64,000 bases of DNA from Alteraurantiacibacter buctensis (GTDB lineage: Bacteria > Pseudomonadota > Alphaproteobacteria > Sphingomonadales > Sphingomonadaceae). The notes under the pieces are model-generated. The model was not told the DNA's origin. It saw nothing but the letters and a program-made list of their open reading frames with translations, and did not search any database. Shown piece by piece: positions 25,093 through 32,837 of the stretch; positions within the stretch are counted from its first letter, which is position 1; every line of letters begins with the position of its first letter. The position numbers and the translations under genes were made by a program. The stretch lies in assembly GCF_009827655.1 (NCBI RefSeq), contig NZ_WTYV01000001.1:558001-622000 (forward strand), written 5' to 3'.

Positions 25093-25266
25093 TCAGTCCC
25101 TGCCAGGAATGCTCCGCTTCCTGGCGCGCGCAATCGCCAGAGCTTCCTCGGCCATTTCGTCCATCGCCTGCTCCAGCGCGCCTGCGCGATTGCCGATAGC
25201 GGCTTCATCGCGCGTGCCCAATTTGCGAAGAACGGGGCGCGCATAGCGCTTCTTCAGATCGACCAT
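25093..25266 (-). CDS. Small hypothetical protein with a lasso-leader-like N-terminal motif
   Basis: A 57-residue protein starting at the ATG at 25266, after an AGGACAGG Shine-Dalgarno stretch; a longer reading of 71 residues is less likely. It begins MVDLKKRYARPVLRKLGTRD, where Y8-x2-P-x-L-x3-G17 matches the start of the lasso-peptide leader motif. The threonine that usually follows is missing (position 23 is Ala). The rest is an alanine- and glutamate-rich helix ending in a basic tail. No lasso cyclase, protease or RRE gene is in the window, so I cannot say that it is a peptide precursor. It may also be an ordinary small protein. Confidence 0.5.
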   Translation of the reverse strand: MVDLKKRYARPVLRKLGTRDEAAIGNRAGALEQAMDEMAEEALAIARARKRSIPGRD

Positions 25267-25393
25267 TGTTTTCCTGTCCTTATGGGCAGGGCATGGGGTT
25301 CCGATCACAAGCGATCAAGTACAGCCCCCAAGCTGCAATCCGCCGGAACCCGCCCGGCACCCGAATGCCCCGGCAGTGCCGATGTTCCCGATA

Positions 25394-25407
25394 ATTGACA
25401 AGTCAAT
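25394..25407. promoter_or_regulatory. Palindrome ATTGAC-AA-GTCAAT in the clpA 3' gap
   Basis: A perfect 6-bp-armed palindrome with a two-base centre lies in an unusually AT-rich spot, 128 bp upstream of the small gene's start on the minus strand. Its minus-strand copy contains TTGACT. It could be an operator or promoter element, but no matching -10 box is clear. Confidence 0.3.
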
Positions 25408-25478
25408 ACAGACATTTCGCCGTATCCCTCCCCCGCCCTGCCGCATAGTTTGACAGGGCGGGGGGCAGATCTGGACGC

Positions 25479-27827
25479 TCAGTCCTCCTGCGCCTCGTCG
25501 GGCGAGGGCTGCGGCTGGGGCGCGCCTTTCGCCTTCTTCGGTTTCTGCGCCCGGGGCGCGGCGGGGGTGAGTTCGAAGGCCAGCTTGTCGTCCTTCACGC
25601 TCACGTGAACCTCGCCGCCTCCAGCCAGCTTGCCGAACAGCAGCTCCTCGGCCAGCGGCTGCTTGACCTTCTCCTGGATCAGGCGGGCCATCGGGCGGGC
25701 ACCCATCAGCTTGTCATAGCCGCGCTTGGCCAGCCATTCGCGGGCATCGCTATCGAACTGGATGTGCACGTTCTGGTCGGCCAGTTGCAGTTCCAGCTGC
25801 AGCACGAACTTGTCGACCACGCGGCTTACCGTATCGGTGCCGAGATAGCCGAAGGGCACCACGGCATCCAGCCGGTTGCGGAATTCGGGGGTGAACATCT
25901 TCTTCACCGCTTCTTCCTGTGCCTCGTGCTTCACGCCCGCGCCAAAGCCGATGCCCTGCTTGGCGGCATCCGATGCACCCGCGTTGGTGGTCATGATCAG
26001 CACCACGTTGCGGAAGTCCACCGTCTTGCCGTGATGGTCGGTCAGGCGGCCATTATCCATCACCTGGAGCAGGATGTTGAACAGGTCCGGGTGGGCCTTC
26101 TCGATCTCGTCCAGCAGCAGCACGCAATGCGGGTGCTGGTCGATGGCATCGGTCAGCAGGCCGCCCTGGTCATAGCCCACATAGCCCGGAGGCGCGCCGA
26201 TCAGGCGGGAGACGGAGTGCCGCTCCATGTATTCCGACATGTCGAAGCGCTTGAGCTCGATGCCCATGATCTCGGCCAGCTGGCGGGCCACTTCGGTCTT
26301 GCCGACGCCGGTGGGGCCGGAGAACAGGAAGCTGCCGATCGGCTTGTCCGCATCGCGCAGGCCCGCCCGGCTCAGCTTCATCGCGGTGCTGAGCTTCTCG
26401 ATCGCCTCATCCTGGCCGAAGACCACGCGCTTCAGGTCCCGCTCAAGGCTGGCGAGGGCCGCCTTGTCGTCCTTGCTGACAGACTTGGGCGGAATGCGCG
26501 CCATGGTGGCGATTACCGCCTCGATATCGCGCGCGGTAATGGTCTTGCGGCGGCGGCTGGGGGGCACCAGCATCTGCATCGCGCCCACTTCGTCGATCAC
26601 ATCGATCGCCTTGTCAGGCAGCTTGCGGTCGTTGATGTAGCGGGCCGACAGCTCCACCGCGGTCTTGATCGCCTCGGGCGTGTACTTGACCTTGTGGTGC
26701 TCCTCGAAGGCAGTCCGCAGGCCCTTGAGGATCTTGATCGTATCTTCCACCGTGGGCTCGTTCACGTCGATCTTCTGGAACCGGCGCAGCAGGGCGCGGT
26801 CCTTCTCGAAGTGGTTGCGGAACTCCTTGTAGGTGGTGGAGCCGATGCAGCGGATCGCCCCGTTGGACAGGGCCGGCTTCAGCAGGTTCGATGCATCCAT
26901 CGCCCCGCCGCTGGTGGCCCCGGCGCCGATCACGGTGTGGATCTCGTCGATGAACAGGACCGCCTCGGGCATCTTTTCCAGTTCGTTGACCACCTGCTTC
27001 AGGCGTTCCTCGAAATCGCCGCGATAGCGGGTGCCGGCCAGCAGCGCGCCCATGTCGAGCGAGTAGATCACCGCGTCGGCCAGCACTTCGGGCACGTCGC
27101 CCTCCACGATCTTGCGCGCCAGGCCTTCGGCGATGGCGGTCTTGCCCACGCCGGGATCGCCCACGTAGAGCGGGTTGTTCTTCGACCGGCGGCAGAGGAT
27201 CTGGATCGTGCGGTCCACTTCCGGCCCGCGGCCGATCAGCGGATCGACCTTCCCGTCCAGCGCCTTCTGGTTGAGGTTGACGCAGAACTGGTCGAGCGCG
27301 GAATCCTTCTTGTTCTTCTCCGGCTTTTCCTCGGCCTTGGCCTCCGGTTCCTCGGTGCCGGTGGGCGTGCGGTTTTCGATCTGGCGGCCGCCCTTGCCGA
27401 TTCCGTGGCTGATATAGCTGACCGCATCCAGCCGGCTCATGTCCTGCTGCTGCAGGAAGTAGACGGCATAGGAATCGCGTTCGGAGAACAGCGCCACCAG
27501 CACGTTGGCGCCGGTAACGGTATCGCGCCCGCTGCTCTGCACGTGCAGGATGGCGCGCTGGATCACCCGCTGGAACCCGGCGGTGGGCTGGGGATCGGAA
27601 TTGTCCTCGGTCTTCAGGCTCTGGTATTCCTGGTCCAGGTACTGGCGCACCACGGTGGCCAGTTCGGACAGGTCCACCCCGCACGAAGTCATCACCTCGG
27701 CGGCATCCTCGTCGTCGATCAGCGCCAGCAGCAGGTGTTCCAGCGTGGCATATTCGTGCGCCCGGTCGGTGGCGTGCTGCAGCGCGTTGTGAAGGGTCTT
27801 TTCCAGGTTCTGGGCAAAACTGGGCAT
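25479..27827 (-). CDS. clpA: ATP-dependent Clp protease ATP-binding subunit ClpA
   Basis: Hexameric AAA+ unfoldase that feeds substrates to ClpP. The 782-residue protein has the N domain (residues 1-145) with two Clp repeats, a charged linker at 150-177, AAA1 with Walker A GDPGVGKT at 223-230 and Walker B FIDEIHT, and AAA2 with GPTGVGKTEVA. A GIGFGAG loop in AAA2 carries the IGF tripeptide that docks on ClpP. The C-terminal Pro/Lys-rich extension of about 20 residues is longer than in E. coli ClpA. The start has a clear family N-terminus. The adaptor gene clpS, often just upstream, is absent here. Confidence 0.95.
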   Translation of the reverse strand: MPSFAQNLEKTLHNALQHATDRAHEYATLEHLLLALIDDEDAAEVMTSCGVDLSELATVVRQYLDQEYQSLKTEDNSDPQPTAGFQRVIQRAILHVQSSGRDTVTGANVLVALFSERDSYAVYFLQQQDMSRLDAVSYISHGIGKGGRQIENRTPTGTEEPEAKAEEKPEKNKKDSALDQFCVNLNQKALDGKVDPLIGRGPEVDRTIQILCRRSKNNPLYVGDPGVGKTAIAEGLARKIVEGDVPEVLADAVIYSLDMGALLAGTRYRGDFEERLKQVVNELEKMPEAVLFIDEIHTVIGAGATSGGAMDASNLLKPALSNGAIRCIGSTTYKEFRNHFEKDRALLRRFQKIDVNEPTVEDTIKILKGLRTAFEEHHKVKYTPEAIKTAVELSARYINDRKLPDKAIDVIDEVGAMQMLVPPSRRRKTITARDIEAVIATMARIPPKSVSKDDKAALASLERDLKRVVFGQDEAIEKLSTAMKLSRAGLRDADKPIGSFLFSGPTGVGKTEVARQLAEIMGIELKRFDMSEYMERHSVSRLIGAPPGYVGYDQGGLLTDAIDQHPHCVLLLDEIEKAHPDLFNILLQVMDNGRLTDHHGKTVDFRNVVLIMTTNAGASDAAKQGIGFGAGVKHEAQEEAVKKMFTPEFRNRLDAVVPFGYLGTDTVSRVVDKFVLQLELQLADQNVHIQFDSDAREWLAKRGYDKLMGARPMARLIQEKVKQPLAEELLFGKLAGGGEVHVSVKDDKLAFELTPAAPRAQKPKKAKGAPQPQPSPDEAQED

Positions 27828-28000
27828 GTGTCCTGCGTCCGTTCAATAGGGGTGGTAAACCCCGGGGGGTGCCAATGTGCGAACAGCGCCATCGGCCACG
27901 GGCTTTGCCCTTGAAGCAGGATGGATATCCGGACTGGTTGCAACAGATATAGGGCGCCGCGGCGCTATTGCGAGGGTGGCAAAAGGCTTGCCCCCCGCCA

Positions 28001-28216
28001 TCAGTCGCCCTGCCCCGTTGGCGGTCTTTTGCTGAACAGCGATTCGGCCAGCTTGCGGTGATCGGCCGCCCTGGCGTGGTGCGCCTTCACCCGGGCAATC
28101 TCGGCTTCCAGCAGGGCAATACGCTCCAGCAGCTCGGCCTGCGAGTAGCTGTCGAGCACCTCCTTGCCCAGCAAGGATGCCGCATCGCTGCGGGGGCGGG
28201 GAAGATCGTCTTCCAT
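28001..28216 (-). CDS. DUF1192 family protein
   Basis: A 71-residue protein with the DUF1192 pattern: acidic N-terminus (MEDDLPRPR), then LDSYSQAELLERIALLEAEIARVKAH, a coiled-coil helix beginning with an S-x-x-E-L step. The family is widespread in alphaproteobacteria and has no known function. It precedes clpA on the same strand by 173 bp and is divergent from the quinone oxidoreductase gene. Confidence 0.82.
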   Translation of the reverse strand: MEDDLPRPRSDAASLLGKEVLDSYSQAELLERIALLEAEIARVKAHHARAADHRKLAESLFSKRPPTGQGD

Positions 28217-28300
28217 TGCAGTGCAGCATTGCGCTGCCGCCGCTTGCTGTCAATGGGGCGCGACCCTAAGGCTGGTGGGCGACTTTCTTGGGGAAACGAC

Positions 28301-29317
28301 GTGGTGGATCTGCAACTGCCGGCCGCAATGACGGCCATGGCCATTTCTGCGCCCGGCGGGCCGGACATGCTCCAGCCCGAACAGCGACCGCTGCCCATGG
28401 CGGGCCCGGGCGAGGTGCTGGTCCGCGTGGCCTATGCCGGGGTCAACCGGCCCGATTGCCTGCAACGCGCCGGTGCCTATCCCCCGCCGCCCGATGCCAG
28501 CGACCTGCCGGGGCTGGAGATCAGCGGCACCGTGGTGGCGCTGGGCGAGGGAGTCGATCCCGTATGGCTGGACCTGCAGGTCTGCGCCCTGTGCAACGGC
28601 GGCGGCTATGCCGAGTATTGCGTGGTTCCCGCCGGGCAGTGCCTGAAAGTGCCCGCCGGCCTCTCGCTGGCCGAAGCGGCGGCGCTACCCGAAACGCTCT
28701 TCACCGTGTGGCACAACGTGTTCCAGCGCGGCGGCGTGCGCGATGGGGAGTTGCTGCTGGTCCACGGCGGCACCAGCGGCATCGGTTCGCTGGCGGTGAA
28801 GCTGGGGGCGCTATTCGGCCTGACGGTGATCGCCACCTGCGGCAGTGCGGAAAAGTGCGCCGTGGCGCTGGACCTGGGCGCGGCTCACGCGATCAATTAC
28901 CGCACCGAGGATTTCGTCGCCCGCGTACACGAGCTGACCGGCGGGCGCGGGGTGGACGTGGTGCTGGACATGGTGGCCGGCCCCTATACCCAGCGCAACC
29001 TCGATTGCCTGGCCGTGGACGGGCGACTGGTGACCATCGCCACGCAAGGGGGATTCAAGGCCGAGATCAACGTGGGCAAGCTGATGGTGCGCCGTCTCTC
29101 ACTCACCGGATCGACCTTGCGGCCCCGCAGCGCAGCCTTCAAGGCAGCCCTGGCAGCGGAAATCGCGCGCGAGGCCTGGCCGCTGGTGGCCGATGGCTCG
29201 CTGCGGCCGCTGCTCCACGGGGTGCTGCCGCTTGAGGAGGCGGCGCAGGCGCACCGGACCATGGAAGCGGGCGAGGTGATCGGCAAGATCGTCCTCGCGA
29301 TCGGGAGAGAGAACTGA
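28301..29317 (+). CDS. NAD(P)H-dependent quinone oxidoreductase (zinc-free MDR, PIG3-like)
   Basis: A 338-residue medium-chain dehydrogenase/reductase without catalytic zinc cysteines. The GroES-like part carries the family's YAGVNRPDCLQRAGAYPPP, and the Rossmann part has LVHGGTSGIGSLAVKLG for NAD(P)H binding and GGRGVDVVLDMV. It resembles zeta-crystallin and PIG3 quinone reductases. I chose GTG at 28301, with GGGGA seven bases upstream; the ATG at 28328 is an alternative. The stop overlaps the ATG of the next gene (TGATG), so the two are translationally coupled. Confidence 0.87.
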   Translation: MVDLQLPAAMTAMAISAPGGPDMLQPEQRPLPMAGPGEVLVRVAYAGVNRPDCLQRAGAYPPPPDASDLPGLEISGTVVALGEGVDPVWLDLQVCALCNGGGYAEYCVVPAGQCLKVPAGLSLAEAAALPETLFTVWHNVFQRGGVRDGELLLVHGGTSGIGSLAVKLGALFGLTVIATCGSAEKCAVALDLGAAHAINYRTEDFVARVHELTGGRGVDVVLDMVAGPYTQRNLDCLAVDGRLVTIATQGGFKAEINVGKLMVRRLSLTGSTLRPRSAAFKAALAAEIAREAWPLVADGSLRPLLHGVLPLEEAAQAHRTMEAGEVIGKIVLAIGREN

Positions 29318-30210
29318 TGGCAACCTTTACGCGCGAGGGGCTCTATGCCGCCGCCGAGAATTACCTGGATGCGCTGGTGGCGCACGACGTGGCGCGGCTG
29401 AAGCTGGCCCCCGGCGTGGTATTTACCGAGAACAACGTGCAGATCCGCCTGGGCGATGGCCAGTGGAACACGGTGACCGCGCGGCGCGATTCGTATGACC
29501 TGAAGTGTGCCGACCTCACAACCGGGCAGGTGAGCTGGATCGGCGTGATCGAGGAGCGCGGCCATCCCGCCATCATGATGATGCGCCTGGCCGTCACGCC
29601 CGATGGCGCGCTGAGCGAGATCGAGACGATCATTTGCCGCGAGCACGAATACGGCCCGTTCCCCAACTTCGAAGGTTACGACAAGCCGCGCCCGCTGCTG
29701 CTGGCCGATGTGCCCGAAGGCGAACGCTCCAGCCGCGAGGAGCTGATCCGCATTGCCAACGGCTATTTCGAGACCATCGAGCTGAACGACGGTACGCTGC
29801 ACACCCAATTCACCGATGACTGCAACCGCATCGAAAACGGCCTGCAGACCACCAATACCGAAATCGAGGGCTATCCCATCGCCCGCATGGGCACGGCGGA
29901 CCAGTTCCGCCTGGGCCAATACATCTATGACGACCGCCTGCGCGACCGGCGCTATCCGCTGGTGGACGAGGAGAAGGGCATCGTCTGTGCCGCCGGCTTC
30001 ATCGACCACGCCGGCAAGGTGATCGATGTGACCTGGACCGATGGCAGCGTGCACAAGTCGATCTTCCACTTCCCGCACAGCTTCGTGCTGCTGGAACTGT
30101 TCAAGATCGTCGGCGGCAAGATTGCGGAAGTCGAGGCGGTGTTCGTGACCGTGCCCTACAACATGGTCTCGCCCTGGGTGAAGCCACAACCCTATGTAAT
30201 CGAGGGATAA
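29317..30210 (+). CDS. Conserved protein of unknown function, possibly NTF2/SnoaL-like
   Basis: A 297-residue cytoplasmic protein. It starts ATFTREGLYAAAENYLDALVAHDVARLKLAPGVVFTENN, reminiscent of SnoaL-like alpha-plus-beta domains, and a second similar unit begins near residue 143 (REELIRIANGYFETIELND), suggesting two tandem domains with a joining FPNFEGYDKPRP segment. I cannot name a family with confidence. It is coupled to the quinone oxidoreductase by a one-base stop/start overlap, so it may act on the same substrate, perhaps as a cyclase, dehydratase or isomerase. No signal peptide or membrane segment is present. Confidence 0.75.
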   Translation: MATFTREGLYAAAENYLDALVAHDVARLKLAPGVVFTENNVQIRLGDGQWNTVTARRDSYDLKCADLTTGQVSWIGVIEERGHPAIMMMRLAVTPDGALSEIETIICREHEYGPFPNFEGYDKPRPLLLADVPEGERSSREELIRIANGYFETIELNDGTLHTQFTDDCNRIENGLQTTNTEIEGYPIARMGTADQFRLGQYIYDDRLRDRRYPLVDEEKGIVCAAGFIDHAGKVIDVTWTDGSVHKSIFHFPHSFVLLELFKIVGGKIAEVEAVFVTVPYNMVSPWVKPQPYVIEG

Positions 30211-30757
30211 TTTCTCTGTAAATACCTCTGTCCCGGCTGGCCGAAAGGCCGCGGGGGAGGCGGGAGAGCAAATGACCGGCGCGGAGTTGCCGCATTCTGT
30301 GCCCGGACTCGACGACGCTTTGGGTAGCTAGATTACTTTCATTCGCGTCGAGATTTGTTGCCGCCGGCCCGCGGCCAACCCCCAGCTTCAGATGCGACGG
30401 GAGCCAGCACTCGCGTGGCGGCCATGCCTGGTGCGAACGTTCGGCTAGATGCCGGGACGCCCGCGCCGGTCATTTCCTCCGCATTCCGAAGAACCGGAGG
30501 ATGGCCCATCCACGCCGCTGCAGACACCGTGGACGCGAATCGGGCTGCACTAGATTTGGTGCTGTAGGAAAGTGTTTTCTGCGCAAAAGCCCTCTCCCTT
30601 GAGGGAGAGGGTTGGGTGGGGGTGTGCCACGCAAGCGGCGCACGAAGCGTCACACCCCCGTCACACTGTCCCCAAACCGACGCCAAACCGAGACTCTCCT
30701 GCAACAATTGCCCGCCATAGGCCACTAGCAGGAACCGCAGCCAAAGGGGTCCCACCC
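30211..30757. other. 547-nt intergenic region without a convincing gene
   Basis: Between the unknown protein and the LpxH-like gene I find no gene that I trust. The left 380 nt hold short overlapping readings on both strands that lack ribosome sites and family motifs. The right part holds a REP-like hairpin pair (separate entry). The region could contain a decayed gene or the promoter of the LpxH-like gene. Confidence 0.6.
30590..30659. repeat. REP-like extragenic palindromic element 1
   Basis: Two consecutive hairpins: CCCTCTCCCT pairs with AGGGAGAGGG around a two-base centre (30590-30611), and GGGGGTGTG at 30618 pairs with CACACCCCC ending at 30659. This arrangement (palindrome plus GGGTGGGGGTG) is typical of chromosomal REP-type repeats of alphaproteobacteria. 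A related palindrome lies at 33571. Confidence 0.6.
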
Positions 30758-31690
30758 ATGTTCGGCGACTATCTCGACGGCCCGCTGGGCAATACCTTCG
30801 CGCGCAAGGTGCGCCTGCCCGATCCGGACCGGCACCAGCCAGCCCATCCCGAACCCACCCCCGGATCGACCGGGGGCGAGCGCCGCCGCTATCGCACCAT
30901 CTGGATCAGCGATGTCCACCTGGGCACGCGCGGGTGCAACGCGAGGCTGCTGATCGACTTCCTCGACCATACCGACAGCGAGACGATGTACCTGGTGGGC
31001 GACATCATCGATGGCTGGCGGCTGAAGAAGAAGTTCTACTGGCCATCTGCCCACAACGACATCGTCTGGCGGATCATGAAGCGGGCCCGGCGCGGCACGC
31101 GGGTGGTCTATATCCCCGGCAACCATGACGAGATGTTCCGCCAGTTCACCGGCCTCAGCTTCGGCGGGGTGGAAATCCGGCGCGCGGCCTTCCACGATAC
31201 CGCCGATGGCCGCCGCCTGATGGTGCTGCACGGCGACGAGTTCGATACCGTGATGCTGGCCCACCGCTGGCTCGCCTTCGTGGGCGATGCCGCCTACCAC
31301 GCGCTGATGGCCCTCAACCTGTGGGTCAACGCCGTGCGCCGGCGGCTGGACCTGCCTTACTGGTCGCTGTCCAAAATGGCCAAGCACAAGGTCAAGAACG
31401 CGGTCGAGTTCATTTCCCAGTACGAGGAAGTGGTGGCCCGCGCCGCTGCCGAGCGCGGCATCGACGGGGTGGTCTGCGGCCATATCCACACCGCCGAGCA
31501 CCGGATGTTCGGTGACGTGGAATACTGGAACGATGGCGACTGGGTGGAAGGGTGCACCGCGCTGGTCGAGCATTTCGACGGGCGCATGGAGATCCTCCAC
31601 TGGCCGCAGGAAGTGATCAGGCGCGAGGCTGCGGCCCGCGAGGGGGCAGGGACTCGAGGGCAGGCACCGGCCCTGCGGCAGGCGGCCTGA
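30758..31690 (+). CDS. LpxH-like UDP-2,3-diacylglucosamine diphosphatase family metallophosphoesterase
   Basis: A 310-residue calcineurin-type phosphoesterase. The metal motifs are in order: SDVHLG at residues 51-56, GDIIDGW, PGNHDE, LHGDEFD, and GHIHTAEH. This set fits the LpxH/LpxH2-like group, which hydrolyses UDP-2,3-diacylglucosamine in lipid A synthesis. Alphaproteobacteria often use LpxI for that step, so this may be a paralogue with another lipid-sugar substrate. The ATG at 30758 lies about 48 residues before the first motif, and the N-terminal extension is unconserved. It is followed by a glycosyltransferase one base after its stop, so the pair is an operon. Confidence 0.85.
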   Translation: MFGDYLDGPLGNTFARKVRLPDPDRHQPAHPEPTPGSTGGERRRYRTIWISDVHLGTRGCNARLLIDFLDHTDSETMYLVGDIIDGWRLKKKFYWPSAHNDIVWRIMKRARRGTRVVYIPGNHDEMFRQFTGLSFGGVEIRRAAFHDTADGRRLMVLHGDEFDTVMLAHRWLAFVGDAAYHALMALNLWVNAVRRRLDLPYWSLSKMAKHKVKNAVEFISQYEEVVARAAAERGIDGVVCGHIHTAEHRMFGDVEYWNDGDWVEGCTALVEHFDGRMEILHWPQEVIRREAAAREGAGTRGQAPALRQAA

Positions 31691-31691
31691 G

Positions 31692-32738
31692 GTGCGGATC
31701 GCGATCATCACCGATGCCTGGACGCCGCAGGTCAACGGCGTGGTCCGCACCCTGGCGATGGTGACGGGCGAGCTGCGGGCGATGGGGCACGAGGTGCTGC
31801 TGGTGACCCCGGATCAGTTCCGCACCATGGCCTGTCCCGGCTATCCCGAAATCCGCCTGGCGATGGCCGGCGCACGGCAAGTGGGCGCGAAGCTGGCGGC
31901 CTTCCGCCCTGACGCCATCCACGTGGCCACCGAAGGCCCGCTGGGCTGGGCGGCGCGCCGCTGGTGCATGGACGAGGGGCGGCCGTTCACCACCGCCTAT
32001 CACACGCAGTTCCCGCAATACCTGGCGCGGCGCACGGGCCTGCCCGCGGGCCTGTTCTGGCCGGTGATCCGCCGCTTCCACCGCCGGGCCTCGGCGATCA
32101 TGGTGGCCACCCCCACCATCGCCGGGGAACTGGAGGAGCACGGCCTGCAACACATCCGCCCGTGGAGCCGGGGCGTGGATACCGCGCAGTTCCACCCCGA
32201 TCATCTGCCGCCGGAACTGTTCCTGCGCCTGCCGCGCCCGATCCAGCTCTATGTCGGCCGGGTGGCGGTGGAGAAGAACCTCGACGCTTTCCTGGGCAAC
32301 ACGCACCCGGGATCCAAGGTGGTGGTGGGTGACGGGCCGGCGCTGGCGGCGCTGAAGGCCCGCTATCCGCAGGCCCACTTCCTGGGCGCGCAGAGCGGCC
32401 CGGCGCTGGCCGCCTGCTATGCCGCGGCCGACGTGTTCGTCTTCCCCAGCCGCACCGACACCTTTGGGCTGGTGCTGGTGGAGGCGCTTGCCTGCGGTAC
32501 GCCGGTGGCGGCCTATCCAGTGGCCGGGCCGCTGGACGTGCTGGTGCCCCAGGCGGGCGCGATGGACGAGGTGCTGGAACGCGCCATTGCCCGCGCGCTC
32601 GCGCTGGATCGGGCGCAGTGCCTGGCTCATGGCCGCAGCTTCAGCTGGGCCGCCAGCGCACGGCAGTTCGTGGCCGCGCTGCATCCGGTCACCGCGTCGC
32701 CGGCAAGCGAGCCCCCGGCCCTGCGCGCGGCGGCCTAG
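31692..32738 (+). CDS. GT4-family glycosyltransferase
   Basis: A 348-residue GT-B fold enzyme with GTG start one base after the upstream stop. The N-terminal domain begins RIAIITDAWTPQVNGVVRTL, and the donor-site signature E-x7-E appears in PSRTDTFGLVLVEALACGTPVAA, with YVGRVAVEKNLDAF before it. This is the group that transfers sugars to lipid acceptors such as phosphatidylinositol or diacylglycerol. With the LpxH-like phosphoesterase it forms a likely glycolipid operon closed by a terminator. Acceptor is not predictable. Confidence 0.87.
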   Translation: MRIAIITDAWTPQVNGVVRTLAMVTGELRAMGHEVLLVTPDQFRTMACPGYPEIRLAMAGARQVGAKLAAFRPDAIHVATEGPLGWAARRWCMDEGRPFTTAYHTQFPQYLARRTGLPAGLFWPVIRRFHRRASAIMVATPTIAGELEEHGLQHIRPWSRGVDTAQFHPDHLPPELFLRLPRPIQLYVGRVAVEKNLDAFLGNTHPGSKVVVGDGPALAALKARYPQAHFLGAQSGPALAACYAAADVFVFPSRTDTFGLVLVEALACGTPVAAYPVAGPLDVLVPQAGAMDEVLERAIARALALDRAQCLAHGRSFSWAASARQFVAALHPVTASPASEPPALRAAA

Positions 32739-32788
32739 TGTGAATCGCTTGCCGTAGAGGGGTAAAGGGACTAGACCGTGCCCCAGCA

Positions 32789-32819
32789 GGCCGCTCCGCA
32801 AGGGGCGGCCCTTTTATTT
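32789..32819 (+). terminator. Intrinsic terminator after the glycosyltransferase gene
   Basis: GGCCGCTCC pairs with GGGGCGGCC (9 bp, one wobble) around GCAA, followed by CTTTTATTT. It ends about 20 bp before the chosen start of the next gene and rules out the earlier in-frame start at 32778, which would place the hairpin inside the gene. Confidence 0.9.
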
Positions 32820-32837
32820 CATGCCGGAGATTCGCAA

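Noticed and set aside
25605-27914. Long plus-strand reading frame opposite clpA
   Set aside because: Shadow of clpA, which has complete AAA motifs on the minus strand.
30339-30755. Possible minus-strand gene in the 547-nt gap
   Set aside because: No ribosome site, no motif, and it runs through the REP-like hairpins; a plus-strand reading at 30355-30567 is equally weak.
32778-32837. Earlier GTG start for the TrcR gene
   Set aside because: It would place a strong intrinsic terminator inside the gene; the GTG at 32838 has a good ribosome site and matches the family start.
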